The notes under the pieces were generated by a model, which ran no database searches, had not been told where the DNA came from, and worked only from the letters and a program-made list of their open reading frames with translations. Shown one piece after another: positions 9,110 through 20,285 of a DNA stretch of 64,000 nt. A program made the position numbers and the translations under genes. The first letter of the stretch is position 1. Every line of letters begins with the position of its first letter. Source of the stretch: Burkholderia mayonis (GTDB lineage Bacteria; Pseudomonadota; Gammaproteobacteria; Burkholderiales; Burkholderiaceae); the NCBI RefSeq assembly GCF_001523745.2, contig NZ_CP013387.1:2688115-2752114 (forward strand). Reading direction: 5' to 3'.

Positions 9110-10510
9110 ATGAGACTGAAATTCAAGATCTTCCTGCTCGCGATCGTCCCCTTCCTCGTGACGATCGCGGCGATCGGCCTCGGCGTGCGCCAGCAGGCGA
9201 CCGTGCTCGCGCGCACGCAGCACGCGACGATCGAGGCCGCGTATCTGTCGAGCAAGGAAATCGAGCTCGAGCATTACGTCGACCTCGCGACGAGCGCGGT
9301 CGAGCCGCTGTACGAGGCGGGCCGCGACAACGCGCGCGACGACGCGCTGCTGCGCCAGCAGGCGCTCGCGATGCTTCAGAAGATGGAATTCGGCCCCGAC
9401 GGCTACTTCTTCGTCTACGACCTGCACGGCAATTCGCTGATGCATCCGCGCGAGCCCGAACGGGTCGGACACAATTATTGGACGCTGCGCGATCCGCGAG
9501 GCTCGCTGACGATTCAGCAACTGATTGCGGCCGCGTCGCGCGGCGGCGGCTACGTGCGCTACGTGTGGCAGCGTCCGTCGACGGGCAAGCTCGCGCCGAA
9601 GCTCGGCTACGTCGTCTCGCTGCCGCGCTGGGGCTGGATGGTAGGCACCGGCATCTATCTCGACGACGTCGACACCGCGCTCGCACGGATCGACGAACGC
9701 GCATCGGCCAACATCGAGCGCACGATGACGTGGCTCAGCACGATCGCGCTTGCGGGCGCGGCGGTGATCGCACTGTGTGCGCTCGTGCTGAATGTCAGCG
9801 AGTCGCGCAGTGCGGACGCGAAGCTCAAACGCCTCGCGCAGCAGGTCGTCGAATCGCAGGAGCAGGAGCGCGCGCGCCTCGCGCGCGAGCTGCACGACGG
9901 CATCAGCCAGATGATGGTGTCGGCGAAGCTGATGTTCGAATCGGCGCTCGAACGCTTCGCGCGCTTGCCGGCGCGCGAGGACGCGGCGGAAGCCGCGCTG
10001 TCGAAAGGCATCGCACGGCTCGGCGACACGCTGCGCGAAGTGCGCCGCATCTCGCACGCGCTGCGCCCGACGATGCTCGACGACCTCGGCCTCGCGGCCG
10101 CGCTCGAGCAACTGGTGCGCGAGCTCGGCGCGGAGACGGGCGTCGAGCTCGGCTTCACGCAGGTCGATCACGGCAGCGCGCCGCCGCTGCCCGCGCCCGT
10201 GAAGACCGCGCTCTTCCGCATCGCGCAGGAAGCGCTGACGAACATCCTGCGCCACGCGCACGCGACGCGTGCGGCCGTCGCGCTCGACATGTCGTCGCGC
10301 GAAGTCGCACTAACGATCGCCGACAACGGCCGCGGCTTCGACGCCGTGCGCGCACAGGCAGACGCGCGCGGCGGCGTCGGCCTGCGCAACATGCGCGAGC
10401 GGCTCGACGCACTCGGCGGCACGCTCGCGATCAGCTCGCAACTCGGACACACGGTCGTCGCCGCGCGCGTGCCGTTGTCCGGCGCCGCCCTCACAGGAAC
10501 CACGCGATGA
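9110..10510 (+). CDS. Cache-domain sensor histidine kinase (NarX/DegS type)
   Basis: A 466-residue inner-membrane sensor kinase. Helix 1 (about 7-28) and helix 2 (about 205-227) flank a periplasmic single Cache domain with GPDGYFFVYDLHGNSLMHP and the closing IYLDD, a fold that usually binds small organic acids. The cytoplasmic part has a HisKA_3 dimerisation domain with the phospho-acceptor His at about residue 262 (RELHDGISQ) and an HATPase with DNGRGFD and GGVGLRNMRERL. It partners the response regulator whose ATG overlaps this stop (ATGA). The ligand and target genes cannot be inferred from the neighbourhood. Confidence 0.93.
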   Translation: MRLKFKIFLLAIVPFLVTIAAIGLGVRQQATVLARTQHATIEAAYLSSKEIELEHYVDLATSAVEPLYEAGRDNARDDALLRQQALAMLQKMEFGPDGYFFVYDLHGNSLMHPREPERVGHNYWTLRDPRGSLTIQQLIAAASRGGGYVRYVWQRPSTGKLAPKLGYVVSLPRWGWMVGTGIYLDDVDTALARIDERASANIERTMTWLSTIALAGAAVIALCALVLNVSESRSADAKLKRLAQQVVESQEQERARLARELHDGISQMMVSAKLMFESALERFARLPAREDAAEAALSKGIARLGDTLREVRRISHALRPTMLDDLGLAAALEQLVRELGAETGVELGFTQVDHGSAPPLPAPVKTALFRIAQEALTNILRHAHATRAAVALDMSSREVALTIADNGRGFDAVRAQADARGGVGLRNMRERLDALGGTLAISSQLGHTVVAARVPLSGAALTGTTR

Positions 10511-11154
10511 CCACTGCCTCTCCCACGCCCCGCACCGCGCGCCTCTTGCTCGTCGACGACCATCCGCTCGTGCGCGACGGCCTCAAGATGCGCCTCGAAG
10601 CGGCGCCCGGCCTCGCCGTCGTCGGCGAAGCGGGCAATGCCGACGAAGCGCTCGCACTCGCCGAATCGCTCGAACCCGATCTCGCGCTAATGGACATCGG
10701 CATGCAGGGGATGAACGGGATCGCGCTCGCGGGCGTCTTTCACGAGCGCTTTCCGGCAATCCGCGTGCTGATGCTGTCGATGCACGACAACGTCGAATAT
10801 GTGATGCAGGCCGTGCGCGCGGGCGCGAGCGGCTATCTGCTGAAGGATTCGCCCGCGACCGAAATCGTTCGCGCGATCGGCGCGGTGCTCGCCGGGCAGA
10901 CGTTCTTCAGCGAGGGCCTTGCCGCGCGGATGATTCATGCAAGCGCGGAAGCGTCGCCGCTCGATCGGCTGACGCCGCGCGAGCGCGACATCCTCGATGC
11001 GCTTGCACAAGGGTTGTCGAGCAAGCAGATCGCGCAACAGAACGGCCTGTCGGTGCGCACGGTCGAGACGCATCGGCTGAATCTCAAACGCAAGCTCGAC
11101 ATCGAGGGCCAGGCGGAGCTGATCAAGTTCGCGGTCGAGCATCACAGGCGCTGA
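10507..11154 (+). CDS. NarL/FixJ-family response regulator
   Basis: A 215-residue two-component response regulator. The receiver domain covers about residues 11-130, with acidic pocket VDD, phospho-acceptor Asp63 (LALMDIGMQG), the conserved Ser/Thr strand (VLMLSMHD) and Lys in YLLKDS. A LuxR-type helix-turn-helix at about 150-212 reads LTPRERDILDALAQGLSSKQIAQ then SVRTVETHRLNLKRKL. The start codon overlaps the kinase stop, so the pair is co-translated. It should bind DNA as a phosphorylated dimer. Confidence 0.94.
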   Translation: MTTASPTPRTARLLLVDDHPLVRDGLKMRLEAAPGLAVVGEAGNADEALALAESLEPDLALMDIGMQGMNGIALAGVFHERFPAIRVLMLSMHDNVEYVMQAVRAGASGYLLKDSPATEIVRAIGAVLAGQTFFSEGLAARMIHASAEASPLDRLTPRERDILDALAQGLSSKQIAQQNGLSVRTVETHRLNLKRKLDIEGQAELIKFAVEHHRR

Positions 11155-11188
11155 GCGTCAGGCGCCGTGCGCAAGCACGCGCAACGCA

Positions 11189-11217
11189 ACAAAAAAGGGC
11201 GCCGCGGCGCCCTTTTT
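11189..11217. terminator. Bidirectional rho-independent terminator
   Basis: Self-complementary GGGCGCCGCGGCGCCC at 11197-11212, flanked by an A run on the left and TTTTT on the right. It lies between two converging genes (response regulator on plus, MlaC-like on minus) and can terminate both. Confidence 0.9.
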
Positions 11218-11247
11218 GCATGACGAATGCCGAAACGGCCGGCGCAC

Positions 11248-11844
11248 TCAGTTCGTGCGCGCGTTGTGCTTCGTCAGGAATGCGATCAGACCGTCGATGC
11301 CGCCCTGCGTGAGCTGCGCCTTGAACTGGCCCTGGTAGACCTGGATCAGCCACGCGCCCGACATGTCGATGTCGTAAATCTTCCAATCGTTGCCGATCTT
11401 GCCGAGCCGGTAGCCGACCGACTGGCTGTCGCCCGGCGTCGCCACCGTCGAGCGCACGAGCGCGTCGGCGCCGCCCGCGCCCGCCGCCTTGAACGAGAAC
11501 TTCGCGTCCTGGCTGCCGAGCTGCGCGAGCGATGCCGCATACGTGCGCGTCATCAGAATCCGGAACTGCTTGTAAAGCTCTTGCTGTTGCTGCGGCGTCG
11601 CCTGCTTCCACGCGTCGCCGACGGCGATGCGCGTCGTGCGCTCGAAGTTCGTCGCGGGCAGGAAGCGCGCTTCGACGATCTGCGTGATCTTCGCCATGTC
11701 GCCGCCGCGCGCGGCGGGATCCGCCCTCATCGCGCCGACGGTGCCCTCGACGGCGTTCTTGACCACCTCGACGGGCGCGGTTTGAGCGAATGCCGAAACG
11801 GACACGACGGCCGCAGCCACAAAAGCAAACAAATGACGTTTCAT
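11248..11844 (-). CDS. MlaC/Ttg2D-family periplasmic phospholipid-binding protein
   Basis: A 198-residue exported protein with a signal peptide (MKRHLFAFVAAAVVSVSAFA) and the MlaC/Tol-tolerance fold, recognisable from RFLPATNFERTTRIAVGDAWKQATPQQ, KQFRILMTRTYAASL and the closing DWKIYDIDMSGAWLIQVYQGQF. MlaC proteins shuttle phospholipids between the outer and inner membranes; a hopanoid-cluster variant is called HpnM. Here it stands alone without the other mla genes, although an MlaA-like lipoprotein and HpnN lie about 25 kb away. Which lipid it carries is not shown by sequence. Confidence 0.87.
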   Translation of the reverse strand: MKRHLFAFVAAAVVSVSAFAQTAPVEVVKNAVEGTVGAMRADPAARGGDMAKITQIVEARFLPATNFERTTRIAVGDAWKQATPQQQQELYKQFRILMTRTYAASLAQLGSQDAKFSFKAAGAGGADALVRSTVATPGDSQSVGYRLGKIGNDWKIYDIDMSGAWLIQVYQGQFKAQLTQGGIDGLIAFLTKHNARTN

Positions 11845-12142
11845 GCGTGTATCGAACCTGGAAGGGAAGAAGCCGGACGCGACACGGCGCCGGCGCAGAC
11901 GAAACAGTATACCGAGCTTGGCGCGCTCGCGCGGCGCCGTGACGGTCTGTTACCGAATAGGCGAAATATTTACGATGCGGCTGGCGATGCGGCGCATATC
12001 GCCGTCGAGGGCACCGCCGACGCGCGCGAACATGCGTGCGCGGCCGATCGACGCATGCCGTCGCGACCCGCTCGCGACGCGCGCTCGCCTCGCCGTCGCA
12101 GGCCGGGCTTTCCGGCGCCCGCCGCCAGACGACGCGCGGCGC

Positions 12143-12883
12143 TCACGCGTCGAGGCAGCAAGAGAGGCTCATCTCGAAATAACGGAAGCTGCGCTCGATG
12201 CCGGCCGCGACGTCGCGCACCTGCTCGGTGCTCGGCGATTGGCCGAGGATCGTCGCGACGATGTCGAGCGCTTCCCACGGATGCTTGTCATCGTAGCTCG
12301 AATGCAGCTTCAGCCAGCGCATCGCGCGTCCGCGCACGCCTTCGGCAAAGCCACGCTCGTAGACGTCCGAGCGGCACAGGTCCGCACTCCATTCGCCCGT
12401 CACGCCTTCGATCGCATAGTTGGTCGCCGCGATGCTCGCCGCGAGCGCATCCGCGCTGCTGCTCTTCCAGCACCAGTGGCTGAGCGCGAGCGCGGCGGGC
12501 GGACTGTCGCCGTCGATCAACTGCCGGCGCGGCACGCCGCTCGCTTCCGCCCAGTTGACCCAATGCTCGACGTGGTTCAGCTCGACGCGGATGTTGCGGA
12601 TCAGGTAGCGGCGCGCCTTCTCGTCGCCCGACGAGCTCGTGCCGTTCGCCTTCAGCAGGTTCATCGACATGTACTTCGGAAACTGCTCGACGACGGGCCA
12701 GCCGTTCACGAAGAACGCAGCCAGTTGCCGTGGCGCGAGACGGCCGTCGCGCATCAACGAGAAGACTTCGTGGAAGCGCACCCGGTCGCGCGCTTCCCGC
12801 ACCGTGCCGACCACGTCCTGTAGCCAGTGTGGATAGCTCCCGATATCCATCAAATCGCCGTCGCGTTCAAAAGGGATATGCAA
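12143..12883 (-). CDS. TenA/PqqC-like iron-containing redox enzyme family protein
   Basis: About 246 residues of the all-helical heme-oxygenase-like fold shared by TenA, PqqC and the newer di-iron redox enzymes. Visible landmarks are FFVNGWPVVEQFPKYMSMNLL, RNIRVELNHVEHWVNWAE and LKLHSSYDDKHPWEALDIV. The spaced His and Glu residues (ELNHVEHW, LHSSYDDKHP) suit a metal site. Substrate unknown. The likely start is TTG at 12883, with AAGGAGAGGA ending 3 bases upstream; an in-frame ATG at 12907 has no ribosome site, and its first codons are what encode this Shine-Dalgarno sequence. It lies closely downstream of the GGDEF/EAL gene and is probably co-transcribed. Confidence 0.85.
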   Translation of the reverse strand: MHIPFERDGDLMDIGSYPHWLQDVVGTVREARDRVRFHEVFSLMRDGRLAPRQLAAFFVNGWPVVEQFPKYMSMNLLKANGTSSSGDEKARRYLIRNIRVELNHVEHWVNWAEASGVPRRQLIDGDSPPAALALSHWCWKSSSADALAASIAATNYAIEGVTGEWSADLCRSDVYERGFAEGVRGRAMRWLKLHSSYDDKHPWEALDIVATILGQSPSTEQVRDVAAGIERSFRYFEMSLSCCLDA

Positions 12884-12916
12884 TTTCCTCTCCTTAGATA
12901 AAGTCATCGAACCACG

Positions 12917-15361
12917 TCAATAGCCGCCTTCGCGCCAAGGCGAAGGCTTGGCAAAGAAATATCCCTGGCAGAAGTCGATGCCGAGCTCGCGCAGCATGCC
13001 GAGCTCGACGTCGGATTCGACATGCTCTGCGACGGTGTTGCAACACATCGAGTGCGCGACTTCGTTGATCGCGCTGACGACGCCGTAGCTCACCCGGTCC
13101 GACATCATGTTCGACACGAACTCGCCGTCGATCTTCAGGTAATCGATCGGCAAGTTGCGCAGATAGCGGAACGACGACATGCCCGCGCCGAAATCGTCCA
13201 GCGCGAAGCGACAACCGATCGTGCGCAGCTCGCTCATGAAGCGCGATGCGAGCTCGAGATTCTTCACGGCGATCGTTTCGGTGATCTCGAAGCAGATCAC
13301 CGAAGGCTCGAGACCGGAGCTCAGCAGCTCGGCGATCACGAATTCGAGAAAGCGCTCGTCGGAGATCGACGCCCCCGACAGGTTCACGTTGTACTCGTGG
13401 TACTCGCGCGTCCGCAGCGCGCTCAGCTTGTGGAACACCGTGCGGATCACCCAGCGGTCGATGAGCCCCATCAGCCCGTAGCGCTCGGCGGCAGGCAGGA
13501 ACGCGGCGGGCGAGATGTCGCGGCCCGCGCCGTCTATCATCCGCAGCAGCACTTCCGCGCGCTCGGGGGTCTGCGAGTCGGGGCGCGTGTGGACGATCGG
13601 CTGCACGAACAGCCGGAAGCCGTCGGTTTCGAGCGCGGTCTTGATCCGCCGGCTCCACTGCACATCGCCGACGTGGCGCGCCTGCTGCAGGTCGCTCGGA
13701 TCCGCGAGCTGGATGCGGTTGCGGCCGCGCTCCTTCGCGATGTAGCACGCGATGTCGGCGAGCTTGACGGCCATCTCGAGATTACGCGGCGCCTTGCAGA
13801 GCTCGAGCACGCCGATGCTGACGCTGACCGTGAAGCGCTCGCCTTCCCACAGGAACACGAAATCCTCGAGGCTGCGACGCAGCCGCTCGGCCTTGTTCTT
13901 CGACGGCCACGAGCCCGCGCCGTGCGGCAGCAGCACGCCGAACTCGTCGCCGCCGAGCCGCGCGAGCACGTCCTCGTCGTCGAGACAGCTCTGGAAGCGC
14001 TGCGTGACTTCGCGCAGCATCGCGTCGCCCGCCGCGTGGCCGCACGTATCGTTGATCTCCTTGAAGCGATCGAGATCGAGCATCAGCAACATCGAGTCCG
14101 TGCGATCCTTGCCGGACGTCGCGTCGACGAGCGCGAGTTCGAGACGGCGCTCGAACTCGACGCGGTTCACGAGACCCGTCAGCACGTCGTGCGTCGCCTG
14201 CCAGGCGAGGCTTTCGAGGAACTGCTGCTCGCGCGTCATGTTGCGCAGGATCAGCACGTAGCCGATGTGGCCGTGCACGCGGTCGCCCATCTCGGAAATG
14301 GTTGTCTGTACAACTATCTTCGAATGATCGCGGCGCAACAGATGCACTTCGCGCTTGATCGGCGTGCGCACGTCGCGCGCCCAGAATTCGTCGACAATGT
14401 CGACCGCGAGCCCCGTCTCCTTGTCGAGCAGCATCAGCACGCTCGACACGGGCGCGCCGACGCACGCGGCCGCCGAATAGCCGAGCAGCTGTTCGGCCGC
14501 GTTGTTGATGAAGTCGACGTTCTTCGCGAGCCCGACGGTGATCACCGCCTCCGCGACCGAACTCAGCGCGGCCTCGGCGAACGCCTCGCTGCGGTCGAGC
14601 GCGTACTGGATCGACAGCCGTTGCAGCGCGGCCTTGCGCGCCCAGACGAGCGCGAGATACATCAGGAACATCGACGCGGCGAAATAGCAGACGAGCAGCA
14701 GCGCGACGCTCGAGCGGAACTCGTCGCTGAACGCCTTCGAGAAGCGGTCGGGCAGCCCGGACACGCGCTCGTTGATGTCCCACGCGTGACGCTCGAGCTC
14801 CTTCACGCGCGGATCGTCGCGATGGCCGCTGCTGACGAGCGCGTGCAGCTGGCTCGCGACGTTGCGGAATTCCGCCAGCTCGACGTCCGCCTGCATCCAG
14901 CACTGCAGCGCATAGTTGATCTTCGCGACCCAGCTGAGCGCGGGCAGCAGCCACGCGGCCGCCGTCGCGTCGGTCGGATCGATGCCGCTCGCGATGATCG
15001 CCTCGCGCGCGGTCACGCGATCAGGCGGCTTGCGCTGCAGCGCGGTGCGTGCGAGGCTCAGGCGATACGGCTTGTCGACCGCGGCCTCGTAGAGCTGGTA
15101 CGCATGCTCGTCGCCCGTCTCCGCGTAGCGGATCAGATAGATGACCGCGTCCTTCTGCGACTTCGACCACGTGCTCTCGCCGCCGATGTAGACCCGCAGG
15201 AAGGACACCACCGTGAGACTCACGATCACAACGCACACGAGCACCGACACCATCAGCAGGATCGGCCATACGTCGAGCGCCGGCCTCAGTTCGGCCGTCT
15301 GGCCACTCCCGTCATTCAAGCCGAGCGCGCGTTCGCGCATGCTGGAAGTCCCGTTCATCAT
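12917..15361 (-). CDS. Membrane GGDEF/EAL protein (c-di-GMP turnover)
   Basis: An 814-residue inner-membrane signalling protein. The order is membrane helix (about 32-55), periplasmic sensor region, second helix (about 215-240), PAS domain (about 250-370), GGDEF domain with intact ARLGGDEFG, and EAL domain. The inhibitory I-site RxxD is altered: the residue that should be Arg is Asp (DDED five residues before GGDEF). The EAL signature reads AEVLLR, so the middle Ala is Val, but the metal Glu and the later motifs FEITET, DDFGAGMSS and LKIDGEF are present. It can plausibly make and degrade c-di-GMP; which activity dominates cannot be decided. The TenA-like gene follows closely. Confidence 0.92.
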   Translation of the reverse strand: MMNGTSSMRERALGLNDGSGQTAELRPALDVWPILLMVSVLVCVVIVSLTVVSFLRVYIGGESTWSKSQKDAVIYLIRYAETGDEHAYQLYEAAVDKPYRLSLARTALQRKPPDRVTAREAIIASGIDPTDATAAAWLLPALSWVAKINYALQCWMQADVELAEFRNVASQLHALVSSGHRDDPRVKELERHAWDINERVSGLPDRFSKAFSDEFRSSVALLLVCYFAASMFLMYLALVWARKAALQRLSIQYALDRSEAFAEAALSSVAEAVITVGLAKNVDFINNAAEQLLGYSAAACVGAPVSSVLMLLDKETGLAVDIVDEFWARDVRTPIKREVHLLRRDHSKIVVQTTISEMGDRVHGHIGYVLILRNMTREQQFLESLAWQATHDVLTGLVNRVEFERRLELALVDATSGKDRTDSMLLMLDLDRFKEINDTCGHAAGDAMLREVTQRFQSCLDDEDVLARLGGDEFGVLLPHGAGSWPSKNKAERLRRSLEDFVFLWEGERFTVSVSIGVLELCKAPRNLEMAVKLADIACYIAKERGRNRIQLADPSDLQQARHVGDVQWSRRIKTALETDGFRLFVQPIVHTRPDSQTPERAEVLLRMIDGAGRDISPAAFLPAAERYGLMGLIDRWVIRTVFHKLSALRTREYHEYNVNLSGASISDERFLEFVIAELLSSGLEPSVICFEITETIAVKNLELASRFMSELRTIGCRFALDDFGAGMSSFRYLRNLPIDYLKIDGEFVSNMMSDRVSYGVVSAINEVAHSMCCNTVAEHVESDVELGMLRELGIDFCQGYFFAKPSPWREGGY

Positions 15362-15671
15362 CCACCTTGCCTCTGCCCCGCCACCGCGCCGCTTCGTCGC
15401 GACGGTTTCGTATTCCCCCGGCGCGCGCGAACGCCGGAAACAAACCGGCGGCGACCCGTTGCCGGTTCGCCGCCAGATGCTCGAAGCGTGGCCTGTCCCG
15501 CTGTTCCTTGCGGAAGTCTTGCGTAAACTGGCCGTCTTGCGCGCATTCGTCTGCTCGTCGCGTTACATATGACGCGTTTGCTTGAATGCACGTGCGCGGC
15601 CGCCCGCGCAAGCGGCCGCGCAAGCGCGGGATAATCATACGATGCGCGGCGCGCCGCCGCTCAACCTTCTT
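15362..15671. other. Promoter region of the GGDEF/EAL gene and lipase 3' end
   Basis: Short frames exist here on both strands, but none has conserved features or a good ribosome site. The region contains the lipase terminator-like hairpin at 15594-15621 and presumably the promoter of the minus-strand GGDEF/EAL gene. Confidence 0.3.
15594..15621 (-). terminator. Strong hairpin downstream of the lipase gene
   Basis: Perfect 10-bp inverted repeat GCGCGGCCGC / GCGGCCGCGC with an 8-base loop, 50 bases past the lipase stop. There is no T run, so it is either a weak terminator or an mRNA-stabilising structure. Confidence 0.5.
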
Positions 15672-17622
<1,951 letters not shown>

Positions 17623-17693
17623 TTGTCAGTCAACCTAAGTGTTTCAAACGCGCGCCAGCTGGATCGGCCGCGCTTCCTGCCCCACCTCGTCCG

Positions 17694-18092
17694 TCAGCCC
17701 GCCGTCTCCGCGACGCGAGCCTGCCACCAGACGAACAGCGGCGCACCGACGATCTCGAGTACGGTAAAGCCAATGAACGGCGGAAACGGTGCGCCGAGCG
17801 ACACGAGCGAGATCAGCCGGCCGATTCCGCCGACGAAGATCATCGTCCACAGCGCACGGAACAGCACGCCGTTGCGCTCGATGTTCGGGATCGTGTAAAA
17901 CGCGCCGAGCCCAAGCCCGAACCAGACGCCCGCGTAGAAGCGCAGATTGCTGTCGAGCGTCGCATCGGCCGGCAGCGTGACGCCGAGCGACGCATACAGC
18001 GGATCGTGGATGCCCATCATGCCGAGCGCGCCAGTGACGACCGGCACGGCCGCGAGAATCGCGGTGGCGATTTGCAGAATGCGTTTGCTCAT
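17694..18092 (-). CDS. Small four-helix membrane protein (DUF4345-like)
   Basis: A 132-residue inner-membrane protein with about four hydrophobic helices (ILQIATAILAAVPVVTG, LRFYAGVWFGLGLGAFY, ALWTMIFVGGIGRLISL, FIGFTVLEIVGAPLFVW). It matches the general pattern of the DUF4345 family, whose function is unknown. The ATG at 18092 has GAGGG upstream. It lies 38 bases after the outer-membrane protein gene in the polyketide operon, so a role in product export or membrane insertion is possible but unproven. Confidence 0.8.
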   Translation of the reverse strand: MSKRILQIATAILAAVPVVTGALGMMGIHDPLYASLGVTLPADATLDSNLRFYAGVWFGLGLGAFYTIPNIERNGVLFRALWTMIFVGGIGRLISLVSLGAPFPPFIGFTVLEIVGAPLFVWWQARVAETAG

Positions 18093-18130
18093 CGTATGGT
18101 GGCCCTCGTTATTGGACGATTGACGACGTC

Positions 18131-19450
18131 TTATTGATAAAAAATGCCCAGGACCTGAACGCTGCTCGCTTCCGGCATCGCGCCGAAGCGGCTCCACGAC
18201 GGTCCCGTCTGCCGCAGGAACTGCACGGCGACGTCGAACTTGTCGAAGCGGCGCCGCAGTTCCACCCAGTACTGCTGCCCCGCGCCGAGATCGAGCTGCG
18301 CGAAGCCCGTCAGATCGAGGCGGCGCATGAACACGTTGCGCCACGCGGCCATCAGGAACAGCCCATGCCGCGACGGCAGTTCCTGCGCGGCGATCGACGT
18401 GCGCACCGCGCGGCCCCACGCATACGGATCGCTCGCTTGCAGCGCGCGCCACTGCGATGCGGACGCGCCGCCGCTGTTGCTCTGCAGCTCGGCCGTCAAC
18501 GACAGGTCGACCGGCAGCGTCCACGTGAAGCCAACCGCCGAGCGCGTGCGGAACGCACGATCCCGGTTGCCGCCCCCCGTCGCCGCGCCGATCAGCGACG
18601 GCCGCCAGCCGCCCGTCCATTCCGCGTACGCGACGACCGCATTGCCGAGCAGCACGCTCAGATTCTGCCCGAACTGCGGCGACTGTCCGCTCTCGCCATA
18701 CAGCACCCATTGCGGCTGGATCGTCGGCGTGATCCGCTGACTGCCGACGAGCATCCAGCGATCAACGCCGTTCGTGCGCTGCAGGTCCGACGACGCGCGC
18801 GGATCGCCCGGCTCGCTGCGGCTCGCGAGCCGCGGCGACAGCATCAGCGCGATCGAGCCCGAGTCCCACACGCGCTGCGCGCGCACGCCGACGCTGCCGA
18901 GCCGGTTCGTGTGCCGGCTGTCCGGATCGGGCGGCACGTCCACGCTCACAGCGCCCGCCTTGAAGAAGTCGGTCGGGTTGTAGCCGATCGCCGCGCCGAT
19001 GCGCTCGTTGATCCGGCCCGCATCGATCGCCAGCAACGGCGACGGCTTCCAGCTTGCATACGCCTCCTTCACGAGCATCACGTCGCGGTGCGACGCCGCG
19101 CCGGACGACAGCGGATCGAAACGGTCGAACCGCATCGCGAAGTTCACGCTCAGTGTCGGCGTCAATGCCTGCTCGAACTGGCATTCGATCGATAACTGAT
19201 TACGCCACGATGAAGCAGCATCGCGATCGTCGCTCCAACGCACTGCGTCCTGCACGCTGAACTTCCACGGCCGCGCCGTTTCCGGCGCGGCGACAGGCGT
19301 CGCGTCCGCGAGATCGAGCGCCGCGTTCGTCGCGTCGTTCGCCGCGTCCGCGTCGCCGGCGGCCGCGGCGCACGCCGGCATCGCCGCCGACGCGACCGCC
19401 GCGACCGCCGCGACCGCGCAAATCAGGACCGCCAACGATCTGCGCGTCAT
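18131..19450 (-). CDS. Predicted outer-membrane beta-barrel protein of the polyketide operon
   Basis: A 439-residue exported protein with a signal peptide (MTRRSLAVLICAVAAVAAVASAAMPACAAA). Many alternating-hydrophobicity strands with aromatic girdle residues follow, and the C-terminus ends VQVLGIFYQ. Segments such as FAMRFDRFDPL and EAYASWKPSPLLAIDAGRINERIG resemble DUF1302- or alginate-export-like barrels. The start overlaps the stop of the LolA-like gene by ATGA. With the ABC transporter and LolA-like carrier upstream it forms a complete inner-membrane to outer-membrane route, so it is the likely outer-membrane acceptor or pore for the lipid product. Confidence 0.75.
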   Translation of the reverse strand: MTRRSLAVLICAVAAVAAVASAAMPACAAAAGDADAANDATNAALDLADATPVAAPETARPWKFSVQDAVRWSDDRDAASSWRNQLSIECQFEQALTPTLSVNFAMRFDRFDPLSSGAASHRDVMLVKEAYASWKPSPLLAIDAGRINERIGAAIGYNPTDFFKAGAVSVDVPPDPDSRHTNRLGSVGVRAQRVWDSGSIALMLSPRLASRSEPGDPRASSDLQRTNGVDRWMLVGSQRITPTIQPQWVLYGESGQSPQFGQNLSVLLGNAVVAYAEWTGGWRPSLIGAATGGGNRDRAFRTRSAVGFTWTLPVDLSLTAELQSNSGGASASQWRALQASDPYAWGRAVRTSIAAQELPSRHGLFLMAAWRNVFMRRLDLTGFAQLDLGAGQQYWVELRRRFDKFDVAVQFLRQTGPSWSRFGAMPEASSVQVLGIFYQ

Positions 19451-20229
19451 TGCGCCTGAAAGCGGGCCAGATAATCGCGTTGCAGCCATGCGTCCGGAAT
19501 ATCGCGCCACGCGTATCCGGAAAAACGCATCACAGTCACCCAGTTCGAGTCAAGGCCATCGATGATCACGGTTTCGGTCGGACGCTCGACGCCGAGTTCC
19601 GTCGTATAGCGCCGATAGAACGCGCTCTTCAGCAGCCGATCGCTTTCGGAATAGAACTTCGCCTTGACCGGCCGGCTGTTCGACGCGTCGAGCCACATCT
19701 CGATCCGATGGTACGTGAGGCCCTGGGCCTTGCCCGTCAGCGACAGCTTGTAGCAATGCCGCGTCTGCCGATCGCCGTCCATCACGTCCTCGGCGCCTTT
19801 CAGCTCCGCCTGATAGTCGTGCGCGAGATTGACGGTGACGACGTCGCCGTTCGCCGCCTGCCCGAGCAGACGCTGGTCCGGCGAAATGCGGATGCTCGCC
19901 TGGTTCGCCGGATCGTAAAACCACAGGTCGTTGCCGTTCTTCAGCATCAGCTTGCCCTTGTCGCGCGCGGGCGAGACGAAGCGCACCAGCGTGCGGAACG
20001 CGCCGCCCGGCGCGTCGGGCTTCGAATAGATCGACAGCGTGTTGCCGTCGACCTGCTTGCCGGAGCGGTATTCGGTCAGCGTCGCGGTCAGCATGAACGA
20101 CTTCGCCGGCGTCCGGATCGCGTCGCTCTCCGCAAGCAGCTTCTGCGGATCGGGCGGCGTCTGCGCGCGCGCGAGCACCGCCGCGCCGAGACTCAAGCAG
20201 ATCCACCATGTACGAAACAAGCGACGCAC
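19447..20229 (-). CDS. LolA-like outer-membrane lipoprotein-sorting family protein
   Basis: About 260 residues. A signal peptide (RRLFRTWWICLSLGAAVLARAQ) is followed by a LolA/LppX-like half-barrel: FMLTATLTEYRSGKQVDGNTLSIYSK, KGKLMLKNGNDLWFYDPANQASIRIS and YHRIEMWLDASNSRPVKAKFYSES. Such proteins carry acylated molecules across the periplasm and recur beside MacB/FtsX-type permeases. The favoured start is GTG 20229, which has a strong GGGAGG six bases upstream; an ATG at 20289 overlapping the permease stop (ATGA) would add 20 residues before the signal peptide. It probably ferries the polyketide lipid from the ABC transporter to the outer-membrane protein. Confidence 0.85.
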   Translation of the reverse strand: MRRLFRTWWICLSLGAAVLARAQTPPDPQKLLAESDAIRTPAKSFMLTATLTEYRSGKQVDGNTLSIYSKPDAPGGAFRTLVRFVSPARDKGKLMLKNGNDLWFYDPANQASIRISPDQRLLGQAANGDVVTVNLAHDYQAELKGAEDVMDGDRQTRHCYKLSLTGKAQGLTYHRIEMWLDASNSRPVKAKFYSESDRLLKSAFYRRYTTELGVERPTETVIIDGLDSNWVTVMRFSGYAWRDIPDAWLQRDYLARFQAQ

Positions 20230-20285
20230 GCTCCACCTCCCGATCGATTCGATCTTTCGTTGTTCAAACTGAAAATTGCCGCCGC

